A stretch of 64,000 nt of DNA from Saussurea involucrata (Eukaryota; Streptophyta; Magnoliopsida; Asterales; Asteraceae): contig CM066322.1 in assembly GCA_033807775.1 (NCBI GenBank), positions 17,535,001 through 17,599,000 on the forward strand, read 5' to 3'. Below the pieces are notes generated by a model, which had not been told where the DNA came from, did not search any database, and was given only the letters and a program-made list of their open reading frames with translations. Shown one piece after another: positions 23,531-33,497 of this stretch. The position numbers and the translations under genes are program-made. Position 1 is the first letter of the stretch. Each line of letters begins with the position of its first letter.

Positions 23531-25390
23531 GAGGTGTGAGAAAGAGAAGAATGAAGATTGGCCTAAAATTTGTCATGTTCCTACCGCATGATAATGAAGA
23601 AGATGGCCCAAATATCGAACATATATCTAGGCATGGCAATGGTCCCAGCCCGCGGCGTGGCTAATGAATATGGAACCAATTCCCTTAAATCTTATGAGAT
23701 TGGTGGCCATCTTTCAAAGTAATTCTAATTCTATGTTAATCGTTCTCCGATTGGGGGTGCTACGATTGTTAGAGTTGTAGAGCACGAGTGGAGGGAAGCC
23801 AAAGAAAGCTCCTCCTCATAAACTTATAACCCACAGTTCCTTCTCCCTTCTGCCATTTTTAATTAAAAGAAGTGAAGAAATATACCTAAAAGTTGGTGGA
23901 GGTGGATTGTGCGAGAGTAGAAATAACAAAACCTACCAAAAAAATTGAGCTAGAGATTAGGACAATAGAACAATAGAAGAATACTGGTTGTTACCTGAAG
24001 AGTTGTGGTGGGATATGAAATCGAGGGTGGTTGAGAGGCTAATTTGAGGAGGGTATGCCTAAGAAGTGTCGCTGACGGTCGATGGAGGATAAGGAAGGTT
24101 AGGGTTTTGGAAGGTGGTGTTAGGGTTTTAGGGAAGAAGTTTGACAAATCTTGGAACATCAAATGGTCATCCACCTAATAGTTGTTGGTTCTAGTTTTCA
24201 TGAATCACCACACCCAGTTCTGGATTCGATTGAACGTGCAGGTTGAGATCTGAATAGGAATTTCAAGAGGGTTTAGGGATTAGGGTGTCAATCGAAAAGA
24301 AAATAGATTATATTTCGAAGAACACTCTCTTCTATGTGTGCGTTGTTGTTGAATGAGAATATGCCACATGGAAGCGGTTGATTACCTGAAAAACGGTGGA
24401 GAGAACGACATGGAACAATTCGATGGAGAGAATGGTGATGGAAATGAAGTTTAGGTTTGATACGAAAGCTAAAAGGCGATGCATAACTCAATAGTAGGAT
24501 TTGATAGGAAACTTTCAGACTACTTTTTGGAAACCAAGCTTCTTGAAAACATAAATTTGGAATTTAAAATACCCGCAACTTGGCGGTAGATAAACAACTT
24601 GTACATTATGCAAAACAGGTTGTAATTGAAATATTGTAAAACTAATGTTGCTTTTGCTTTTTAAGTGGTGTTGAAGTCTAATGTGATTTCACTTGAGAAT
24701 TTTAAGAGGTGGGGCTAAAATCTGAAATCCGGAAAAAAAGACCATTTGTTTATTTGTTTTTGTAAGCTGGCAAACGTCTGAATTATCTCCGACAATCGAA
24801 ACTATATCCAAAAACTCAATAAGAACCACTTTCAACAATCCAAATTATGTTCAAAACTCAATACTATTGTCTTACAAAAGAATAAGGCATAAACTACATC
24901 AAACAGCAAAAAAACAGCTACTGCACAGCATTGAACAGCAAAAACAGCAAATACACAGCAAAAACCACATCAAACAGCAACAAAACAACAAAAATAGCAA
25001 AAACCAGTAAAAACAGCAAAAGACAGCAACTACACGGCAACATTCAGCAACAAAACAACAATAAAACAGCAAAAATCAACAGCAAAAATCAGCAGCAAAG
25101 AAAGAAAAAGAATTATCAAACACATTAGCTAATAACCTACATACCAAACAAATGCCTAATTCTTGGATTTAGGGTTTTTGGTTGCAAGAGCACACGGATC
25201 ACAGGGATTAAGTGAGGAACAAAAAAAACCCATAAATCTTTGGAATCGATAAAAAGCAAAACATAAGAGATCAACTCCATTTGGAATCGACAGAAATCCA
25301 AACCATAGGGACGGACGAACCACAGGGCGAAATCAAAACAAAAATCTATTGGGAAGATGGCATACCTTGAATCGACTAGCTGTCATCTTA
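23531..25390. other. Unassigned region with degenerate AACAGC repeat
   Basis: No gene recognised. 23630-23660 resembles the GC-rich start of a truncated transposon end (GGCATGGCAATGG). 24886-25110 is a degenerate AACAGCAAAAA-type simple repeat, which gives a spurious Asn/Lys/Ser-rich ORF. Confidence 0.5.
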
Positions 25391-25744
25391 GGGGGGTGTT
25401 TGGGATTGCTTATTTAAAACAACATGTTTTTTTACAGTAAAAGTGTTTATTATGTGTCAAACCGGAGTTTTATAAAAATTGTTTGGATTTGCTTATGATG
25501 GTTAGAAAATGTAATAAGCTAATAAGTTGTTATTTAGACAGTTTTTGTGATTGATCTTATACATGTAAAATAACTAAAAAAATTGATAAGTTGTTTCAAA
25601 TAAGCCAATAAATTTGAATTAAATAACTTATTAAAAACTCCTCATCACTTAAACCGCTATAAGCTGTTGTTTTAACTATACAAACACTAAAAACTGCTTA
25701 TTACCGGTACCAACACCGAAATAATAAGCAATCCAAAACACCCC
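25391..25744. mobile_element. MITE with ~25 bp TIRs
   Basis: Left end GGGGGGTGTTTGGGATTGCT, right end reads inward GGGGTGTTTTGGATTGCTTA. 354 bp, AT-rich, non-coding. Flanks TTA and TTG suggest a mutated 3 bp TSD (Harbinger-like), but the superfamily is uncertain. Confidence 0.65.
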
Positions 25745-26472
25745 TTGATGATTTAAATGACCATTTTACCCTTTAATTTATATTAAAGGGCATGTGGATC
25801 TCTCCTTTCATAAAAACACTCATATCAAGAAACTATCTCAAGAATAACAAATAATCATATATAATCAAGTGTTGCATCAAATTAAACCCTAAAAAAAACC
25901 AAAAATCGATGAACCCTCAATAAAAATATACAAAAAAAACCCAAAATAGAAGAAGAAAGATGATACAGAGATGAAGAATGAAAGTCAGCTTTCCAAAATA
26001 CTAAAATCAGAGCAGAGATGGAGTAAACTGAAGTAAATACGAAGAAAGGACACCCAAAACGAAAACCAAGACTGAGAAACAGATCGAGGAGCAGAGAAGG
26101 AGTAAATCGAGTACATCAATTGATAAGTAGGCTTTCAACTTTGAATTCACCAAAAAAGGGGTAGATCGAGAAGCAGAGATGGAGGAGGGTGTGTGGGTTC
26201 AAATGACAAGAACGACAACTATTTTGAACTTCGAATCAACCAAAAAATGGTCCGTAACTTCGACTTTGAAGGAGAGATTCAACCAAAAAAATGGCAACGA
26301 TCAACAAGCAACGATTTTGAACTTCGAATCAACGAGAGATGGAGGACGGTGGGGTGGGTTCATAACTTCATATGGGAAGAACAGCAACAATACTCTGTGT
26401 TGGTTTGTATGGCAAGAGCAACAATGGGAGATGGAGAAGAGACGATAGATAGCGACGGAAGAGGAAGGTAGG
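25745..26472. other. Unassigned sequence left of MULE-1
   Basis: Contains two copies of a GAACTTCGAATCAAC word about 90 bp apart (near 26226 and 26318), which give overlapping small ORFs. Nothing recognisable as a gene. Confidence 0.45.
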
Positions 26473-26481
26473 GTTTTGGAG

Positions 26482-27207
26482 GGGAAATTGCCTCAAATAG
26501 CCATTTTATACATAAGGTTTCTTTAAATAGCCATTTTAAACATATGATTTCAAAAATGGCCAAAACTTACGCATACAAACTTACGCACAGAGTTTTCTGT
26601 GCGTAAGTTTCATTTTTCCCAAAAAAAAATGAAAAAAACGTTTTTTTTAAAAACTTACGCACAGAAAAATATGTGCGTAAGTTTTAATCCTAAGTGTATG
26701 CGTAAGTTTTGAGGTTGCACCACGTAGGCTCCACGTGGAAATTATAAACTTACGCACAGAGATTAAAAACTTACGCACAGAGTTTTCTGTGCGTAAGTTT
26801 TTAAAAAAATCGATTTTTTCAATTTTTTTGGGAAAAATGAAACTTACGCACAGAAAACTCTGTGCGTAAGTTTGTATGCGTAAGTTTTCATTTTTTTTTT
26901 TGTTTAAGAGAGAATCCGATTCTTTAACACTGATTTGACTTGACACAAACAGTAAAGCCAACTTTAACTCAATTCATACGAATTCAATCGATTTTTTTAA
27001 AAAAAATTAATTTTTTGGATAAACATTTTAGAAAATAATCAAATTGTTTAAAAAAAATTATTTCTAAATAATTTTTTAAAATAATTTGATTATTTTGGAA
27101 AAACATTTTTTTAAATAATTTATTGAAAAAAATTGATTGAATAATTTTTTATAAATTGAATCCTTATTTTATAAAAAAATTAAATGAGATAGAAAAAAAC
27201 TAAATAC
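26482..27207 (+). repeat. Left TIR of MULE-1
   Basis: Matches the reverse strand of about 36541-37284 with only a few substitutions and A/T-run length changes. Contains several hairpins built from ACTTACGCACAG and its complement (26579-26609, 26651-26687, 26767-26800, 26841-26873). Confidence 0.93.
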
Positions 27208-27426
27208 GTTTTTAAAAATTACTTATATAAAAATATTTTGGAAAATTAATTACCTTTTCAAAATTTTCATATTCAAAAATTTCATATTCAAAATTTTCAA
27301 AATTCAAAAATTTCAAATTTTAAATTCCCTCCTAAATATACTACTATATATATTTTACTCTAACAAACTATTTCACTCTTCTTAATTCAACAAAAAATCT
27401 CTCTCAAAAATCTCTCTTCATAAATT

Positions 27427-27515
27427 CCAGCAAAAGTATTCCGGCGGCAATATTCCGACAAAAGTATTCCGGCGGCAATATTCCGACAAAAGGATTCCGG
27501 CGGCAATATTCCGGC
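27427..27515. repeat. 28 bp tandem repeat upstream of the putative ULP1 start
   Basis: About three copies of AAAGTATTCCGGCGGCAATA-type units in what would be the 5' leader of the ULP1-like gene. Confidence 0.8.
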
Positions 27516-27582
27516 AATATCGGTAAAGATATTTTACAAAATATTTCGGTGAAGAAAATCAACTCACGCAATGTCGGAGGAG

Positions 27583-29560
27583 GTAACATATATATTTTTT
27601 GACGCTTAATTGCTTTTTACATAATGATATGGTTTTTGTTATTGTATGTTTTTTGTTGTTGTATGTTTTATGATGTTTATAGTAGTAGTTTATTATTTAA
27701 ATAGATTTTCTGCATTTTTTAAATATGTATGCCTTTTATACGATGATTTAGACAATATTAAATATTTGTGTATTAATTATGTTATTGCTTACGTGAGTGT
27801 GTCTATAAACTTTTTTAGTATAAACTTTAGGGTTTAATTTATCTTGAAATATAACCCTATAAAAAAAGAAGCATTGTTTAAGTAAAAAAATTGTAAAAGC
27901 AAAAAAAAAATCAAACTTACGCATAAAAGTATGTAAAAGTAAAAAAAAATTGTAAAAGTATTAAAAATTTGTAAAAGTAAAAAATTGTATTAATTTTTTT
28001 TTTCAAACTTATGCATAAAGTATGTAAAAGTAAAAAATTGTAAAAGTATTAAAACAATTGTAAAAGCAAAAAAATAATTTACGCATAAATTGAAAAAAAT
28101 AATTTACTCATAAAAAATAATTTACGCATAAATTGTAAAAAATATTTATTAAAAAAATCTTTATTATTAAAAAAAAAATTCAAACTTACGCATAAATTTT
28201 ATATAATTTATTGAAAAAAATTGATTGAATAATTTTTTATAAATTGAATCCCTATTTTATAAAAAAATTGAATGAGATAGAAAAAAACTTATTTCTAGAT
28301 ATTTACGCACAGAGATGTAAAACTTACGCACAGAAAATTGTGTGCGTAAGTTTTTTAAAAAAAAAAATTTGTTTATTTTTTAAGGAAAATAAAACTTACG
28401 CACAGAGATCTTTGTGCGTAAGTCTTTGTGCGTAAGTTTTCATATTTTTTTAATTTGTTTAAAAAAATTGTTCAATTTTACGCATAAAAGTAAAAAAATA
28501 CTTGATTTTTCATAATAATAAAAATCTATGATTTTTATTATGTATGCGTAAGTTATTAAAAAATATATCATTTATTTTATATCATGTAAAAGTAAAAAAA
28601 ATTGTAAAAGTATTAAAAATTTGTAAAGTAAAAAATTGTATTAAATTTTTTTTTTAAACTTACGCATAAAGTATGTAAAAGTAAAAAATTGTAAAAGTAA
28701 AAATTGTAAAAGTATTAAAAAAATTGTAAAAGCATCTTTATTTTACGCATAAATTGTAAAAAATTGTAAAAGCATCTTTATTATAAAAAAATCTTACGCA
28801 TAAATTGTAAAAAATCTTTATTATTAAAAATAAAAAATAAAAATTCAAACTTACGCATAAATTGTAAAAAAAATTCAAACTTACGCATAAATTGTAAAAA
28901 TTTCAAAACTTACGCATAATTTGTTTAAAAAAATTGTTTATCAAAAAAATGCGTAAGTTATTAAAAAATTCAAACTTACGCATAAATTTTATATAATTTA
29001 TTGAAAAAAATTGATTGAATAATTTTTTATAAATTGAATCCCTATTTTATATCATGTTGAATGAGATAGAAAAAAATATAGAAAAAAACTTATTTCTAAA
29101 TATTTACGCACAGAGATGTAAAACTTACGCACAGAAAATTGTGTGCGTAAGTTTTTTTTAAAAAAAATTTGTTTATTTTTTAAGGAAAATAAAACTTACG
29201 CACAGAGATCTTTGTGCGTAAGTTTTCATATTTTTTTTAATTTGTTTAAAAAAATTGTTCAAACTTACGCATAAAAGTAAAAAAATACTTGATTTTTCAG
29301 AATAATAAAAATCTATGATTTTTATTATGTATGCGTAAGTTATTAAAAAATATATCATTTATTTTATAATTCTAAAAAATAAATTCATTTATATAATTAA
29401 AACAATTTGCAATTCTAAATACATATGCTACATACACACATAAAAATACACATTCCATAAAACATATGGATTATCTTAAATTTAATGTTCAAACAATTTG
29501 CAATCATCCACAAACAAAACAAATCGAAAAACATACAACATTTTATTATTCATACGCATG
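27583..29560. repeat. AT-rich region full of ACTTACGCA words and TIR-derived duplications
   Basis: No coding region. TTACGCA/TGCGTAA words recur dozens of times. The segment of the left TIR at 27112-27208 reappears near 28199-28290 and 28983-29075, and about 350 bp around 28200-28560 is repeated at 28980-29370. Small ORFs here (KTYAQ/CVS-type peptides) simply translate the repeat. Confidence 0.85.
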
Positions 29561-29593
29561 AAACATCATGCGGGTAGACATCAATAACACCAT

Positions 29594-30004
29594 CTAAGGA
29601 TAAAGTGCTTTACATTTGTCAATCCAATTTTGTTTGTCGGTTATCTGCGCTTGAAGTATTGCGAACTCTTGTACAATCTTGTGGACTTGTACGTTGCCGC
29701 GCTGAATACGACTTTCCTTGTCTTTTATTTCCCTTTTCAACCTTTTTACCTCCTCAATGTCTTCTTCCATCCTTTTCATGTGTTTTTCCTTCTGACGAAG
29801 AAGTTGTGACCATTTTTGGCTGATTTCCTCGATCTCCGCTTCATATTTTAGTATCTCTTCTTTTATTCTTTTTGGCATTGTTTGTGAAGACGGTGGGGTT
29901 GATGGTGGTCGTGTCATCCTTTCCGTCAGTGATTGTGATGACGATGGTGAGCCGTGAGAAAGGTTGATCGGTTGATACCTTCCGGGGTTGTTCTCTCTTG
30001 ACAT
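29594..30004 (-). CDS. MULE coiled-coil protein 1 (unknown function)
   Basis: Intact 136-residue ORF from ATG 30004. Residues 1-45 are a Ser/Pro-rich, probably disordered tail. Residues about 45-125 are highly charged Glu/Lys/Arg heptad-like coiled coil. It ends KQNWIDKCKALYP. Trp65 and Trp127 are matched in the other two copies in this window. No enzymatic motif, membrane segment or signal peptide. A TATA-like box (TATATAAATAA on the minus strand, 30084-30094) lies 80 bp upstream. It lies on the strand opposite to the ULP1-like gene, inside that gene's putative first intron. A partner-binding or multimerising accessory protein of the transposon is a guess; the family is not one I recognise. 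Confidence 0.72.
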   Translation of the reverse strand: MSRENNPGRYQPINLSHGSPSSSQSLTERMTRPPSTPPSSQTMPKRIKEEILKYEAEIEEISQKWSQLLRQKEKHMKRMEEDIEEVKRLKREIKDKESRIQRGNVQVHKIVQEFAILQAQITDKQNWIDKCKALYP

Positions 30005-30083
30005 GTTTTTGACGTGTGGAAAAGAATAAAAAGAGAAAGAGTATGAATTATATGTTGTGAAATATTAGTGGTGATGATCACTT

Positions 30084-30094
30084 TATTTATATAC
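30084..30094 (-). promoter_or_regulatory. TATA box of coiled-coil gene 1
   Basis: Minus-strand TATATAAATAA about 80 bp before the ATG at 30004; a normal plant TATA-to-ATG distance. Confidence 0.6.
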
Positions 30095-32733
30095 AAAAAT
30101 TTTACATTTTTGGCCCCCTTGCTCCTAGATAATATTAACTTCAATCCCTAGACTTTAAATTTATTATTGGTCCTTGTTTCTCATCTATTAATAACTTTTG
30201 TCCCAGCCTACGAAGATGTATGTAGATTGCAAGTGTCGGATGACACTTATAGAGATATATAACAGACAACTTCAGCAGTTTCCACACAGACGAGAGTTGT
30301 TTAGGCAGAGTTGTTTCGGCCATTATTTGGGTCTTACATCGTCACAAAACGACCCTCTTCTGGTACACATGATGTTGCAGATGCGGTATCACCCAGAGGA
30401 TGCTATAGCTGATGTGATGTATTTCCGTGTGGATGAGCACCAGGTTCACTTTGGCGCTCGAGAGTTCTGTTTGATTGCGTAGTTTTGCCGATCCCACAGA
30501 CAGGTTACCGAGAGCTGTTGCATGGAATAGGAAAAAGAGCCCTACCTGGAAAAGTTGCTTGGCATTAATTCGTATTCAGAAGGTAAATTTTAATTAAAAT
30601 GAAATTTAGTATGATATACAGTGATTATAAGAACGAATGATATAACAACTTATTTTGTTTTTAGCCCGAGCATCACCCACGCCTTCAGTTGATACCCACC
30701 GTTATGGAGATGCAAGAACAGTGGTGGATAGATAGTGAGGCATACTTTGCTGGTGAGCAAGCAAATGTCTCCCCCGTTTGGATCAGACGTGGTCGTCATC
30801 GTGGTCAAGTTGATACCAGTTCAAGACAACGTGTACAGTGGTCGACACGTTGGGGGGAGGATGTCACCGGTGACCCGTCTTGGCATACCCCGGAGCCGAC
30901 TGGTTGGAAATACCCGGTCGAGTCACCAGTATATTCGTCGCATTCCCCTCCACAATGGGAGTCACGCGTAGATGTGTTGGAGGGACACTACCGTGATCAC
31001 GAACAGCGTCTAACACAGATAGAGGATTACGATTTTCTTGGTACCCAGCAGGGACAGGAGGATTTGGCGACCAAGTACGCAGAGTTAGAGAGGCAGATGG
31101 CCTATGTTAGATCTCAAATGGTAAACTGTGATAATTTTTAGTTCATATTTTTATTACGCCAAAATATATTTATTAACTTTATTTATGTTACAGGGTCACC
31201 GTGGCCCGAGCGAATCATTTGGATTGTCTCATGTTCATATCACCACACATTCGGTACACATGATTTCTAAATACCTGAATGCATCAATTTAGTTTTTCTC
31301 TTTAATGTAAACTTTGTATTCAAATTACACCATTTTCATTTTCAGGGTCCTTCGGCCTATCATGCAGCGTCTCCCTTCCCGGCGTATCAGGTTTCTTACC
31401 ATGCAGCGTCTGATTTTCCAACTGAACCGGTATCTCAATTTACCGAAAGCGTACAAAATAAATCATATCAGACACCCATTCAACAAGTACAAAAAAAGTC
31501 GACGCGGATTAGGTTCGCGGGCCCGTCAAAAAAGTCACCATATGTGGATCCCCCGTCGTCCTCAAAACCGGAGGTCAGGGTAGAGTATACTGTGCGCCAG
31601 TTATATGGGATGTTTCGCATTCCAGAATCTATGTATTTACCAGTCTGGCCTCAATGGGAAATTAATAGAGAATGGTGGGGCCAACTATTGGGGATGACCG
31701 ATGCTGGTTGGTTCGATAGTTCGGTAAGTTATTTTGATCTAATTTAAGAATTTCGAATTTACTCCTCACAATTTCCCCATCACAATTTTGTGTTTGTTGA
31801 ACAGCATATCAACGCTTGGGTGTTAACACTTATGGAGGATAGGTTGGAAGGCGCCCCATGGACGATACAATCACCCGAGTTTTTTAATTATCTAACTGGC
31901 AAGAGTGGTATATCGGGGGGCGCTCGTGAAGCTGATGGGACAATGGAACCGTTTCCAGCGTGGGGGTCACTTCGACAGGTTGGTTTATGATAATTTTATT
32001 TATTTATATTTTAAAAAACTAATACTAATATGTATGTCTTGAACTTCGACTTTCAGGTACTTATTCCTATAAACGTCATAGATAGGCATTGGGTACTCGG
32101 TGAATTTGACCTAGATTCGATGGTATTCACGGTATACAATACGTACAATATTACGGATTACTCGAAAATATTGAACGCTAAGATCAAGACGTTTAAGAAG
32201 TTACTAAAGGAGTTTTTTGGTGCCATAAATGACGTCGAGCGGGCCAAGAATTATAAGAAATTTCGTCCTCAACTCGACACCAACATACCCCAGCAGTCGG
32301 GGGATATGGGTGATTGTGGGGTATGGGTCTGCAAGTTTATGCAACAACGTATCAATTGTGAGCTTCCGCATTGTGGAAGAGACATGGCGGCGAGTGCAAA
32401 GGAGTTTCGAGATGATATGGCACAGGTATTTTATTCGTTGGCAATGGTGAAGTAGTGTATCAATAAATTATTGTTTTGGTACATTATTTTTTACCCGTTT
32501 TGGTACATTATTTTTTATTATTGTTTTATCAATAAATAATTTATTATTGTTAATAAACAAAGTAGTGTATTTGAAGTGATTTTTTATTCAATAAAACATA
32601 GCAAGAGTTACATGGGGAGAATGTAAACATCAATACAACACCGACTCATCACTCCAAATGCATAGTTGAACATAAAACAACAACATACAAACTCCACGTA
32701 CGAAACCAACAACGCTAAATTAGATGCAACATT

Positions 32734-33039
32734 CTAAGGATATAATGATTTCAACTGCTCAATCAATGTCCATTTCTCCTGGAGTTGTTCGTCAAATTTC
32801 GGAAATTTTTTGATCATCTCTTTGGCAATTGCGTCATCTTTCGCGATCTCTTTGTACAGTTTCGCTATGGTGTTGTGTTTGTCATTTATCCTTTCAAGGA
32901 CTTTATTTTTTTCTGCAAGAGCGTTATCCCACTTCTCATATATCTCTTTGCATTCCGCTTGGGCTTTTTCAATTGCTTTTACAATTGTCGTTGGCATCTG
33001 GGAAGAGGGGGGGTTTGAAGATGATGCGTTTCCCGCCAT
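32734..33039 (-). CDS. MULE coiled-coil protein 2 (unknown function)
   Basis: Intact 101-residue ORF from ATG 33039. It has a Ser/Pro/Asn-rich start (residues 1-16), then a charged coiled coil (about 17-95), ending EQLKSLYP. Trp37 and Trp90 correspond to Trp65 and Trp127 of protein 1, with a shorter central coil (53 instead of 62 residues between them). It lies between the ULP1-like gene (+) and MURA (-), on the MURA strand and about 460 bp beyond the MURA stop. Its own TATA-like box is at 33124-33133. Diverged paralogue of protein 1; function unknown. Confidence 0.7.
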   Translation of the reverse strand: MAGNASSSNPPSSQMPTTIVKAIEKAQAECKEIYEKWDNALAEKNKVLERINDKHNTIAKLYKEIAKDDAIAKEMIKKFPKFDEQLQEKWTLIEQLKSLYP

Positions 33040-33123
33040 GATTTGGTTTACAACGCCGAGAGAGTTACGATATCAGTGGATGCAAAATTTGGGATGTTGT
33101 GAGTTTTGAGTTGGTGACCCATT

Positions 33124-33133
33124 GTATTTATAG
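33124..33133 (-). promoter_or_regulatory. TATA box of coiled-coil gene 2
   Basis: Minus-strand CTATAAATAC, 85 bp before the ATG at 33039, so this gene is likely transcribed separately from MURA. Confidence 0.55.
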
Positions 33134-33497
33134 CCACAAAGGTACAATAATTTTGGGCTTTAAAATTTTGACCATTTTCTTCTTATATAAAAAAAAATTA
33201 AAAATATAAATTTATTTTAATAATAAATAAAGTTTAAGTGCAAGTATTGTTAAGATGTATCTATTTGTTTGATTTATAAGTATGTATATATGTTACATAT
33301 CTCTTATCTACCAATTTTTTAACTTTAATTATTTTGGGCTTTATATTTGATAGAGTAAATTATCTAGTGCCGTGTTCCTGTTCTAGCTAATTACTTGAAG
33401 CTATAAACTGAAAATCGATAGATTACACCAATATTTAACGACAGACCGAATCATATTAAACTACTTATACAAACTTATCACATAATAATTACGTGAT

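Larger units (their letters stand above)
27571..32455 (+). pseudogene. ULP1-like C48 cysteine protease (DUF1985-type), multi-exon, damaged
   Basis: Exons with GT-AG borders: 30207-~30582, 30665-31120, 31194-31253, 31346-31723, 31805-31978 and 32057-32455. The last five are all multiples of three and phase 0. A possible first exon at 27571-27582 (ATG, codons M-S-E-E, then GTAACA) would fuse in frame to 30207; otherwise the start is ATG 30216. The first large exon is DUF1985-like (MYFRVDEHQVHFGAREFCLI). Exon 31805 has HINAWVLTL. The last exon is the ULP1 catalytic domain with HWVLGEFDL and QQSGDMGDCGVWVC. SUMO proteases use His-Asp-Cys; the usual Asp position seems to read VYN. Lesions: TAG at 30480-30482, another stop before the donor, and a phase mismatch there. 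The family cleaves SUMO; activity here is doubtful. Confidence 0.82.

Noticed and set aside
24931..25128. Asn/Lys/Ser-rich ORF
   Set aside because: Direct translation of a degenerate AACAGCAAAAA simple repeat.
28244..29358. ORFs with repeated TYAQ/LCVS peptides on both strands of MULE-1
   Set aside because: They are translations of the ACTTACGCACAG repeat and its complement; no codon bias or homology.
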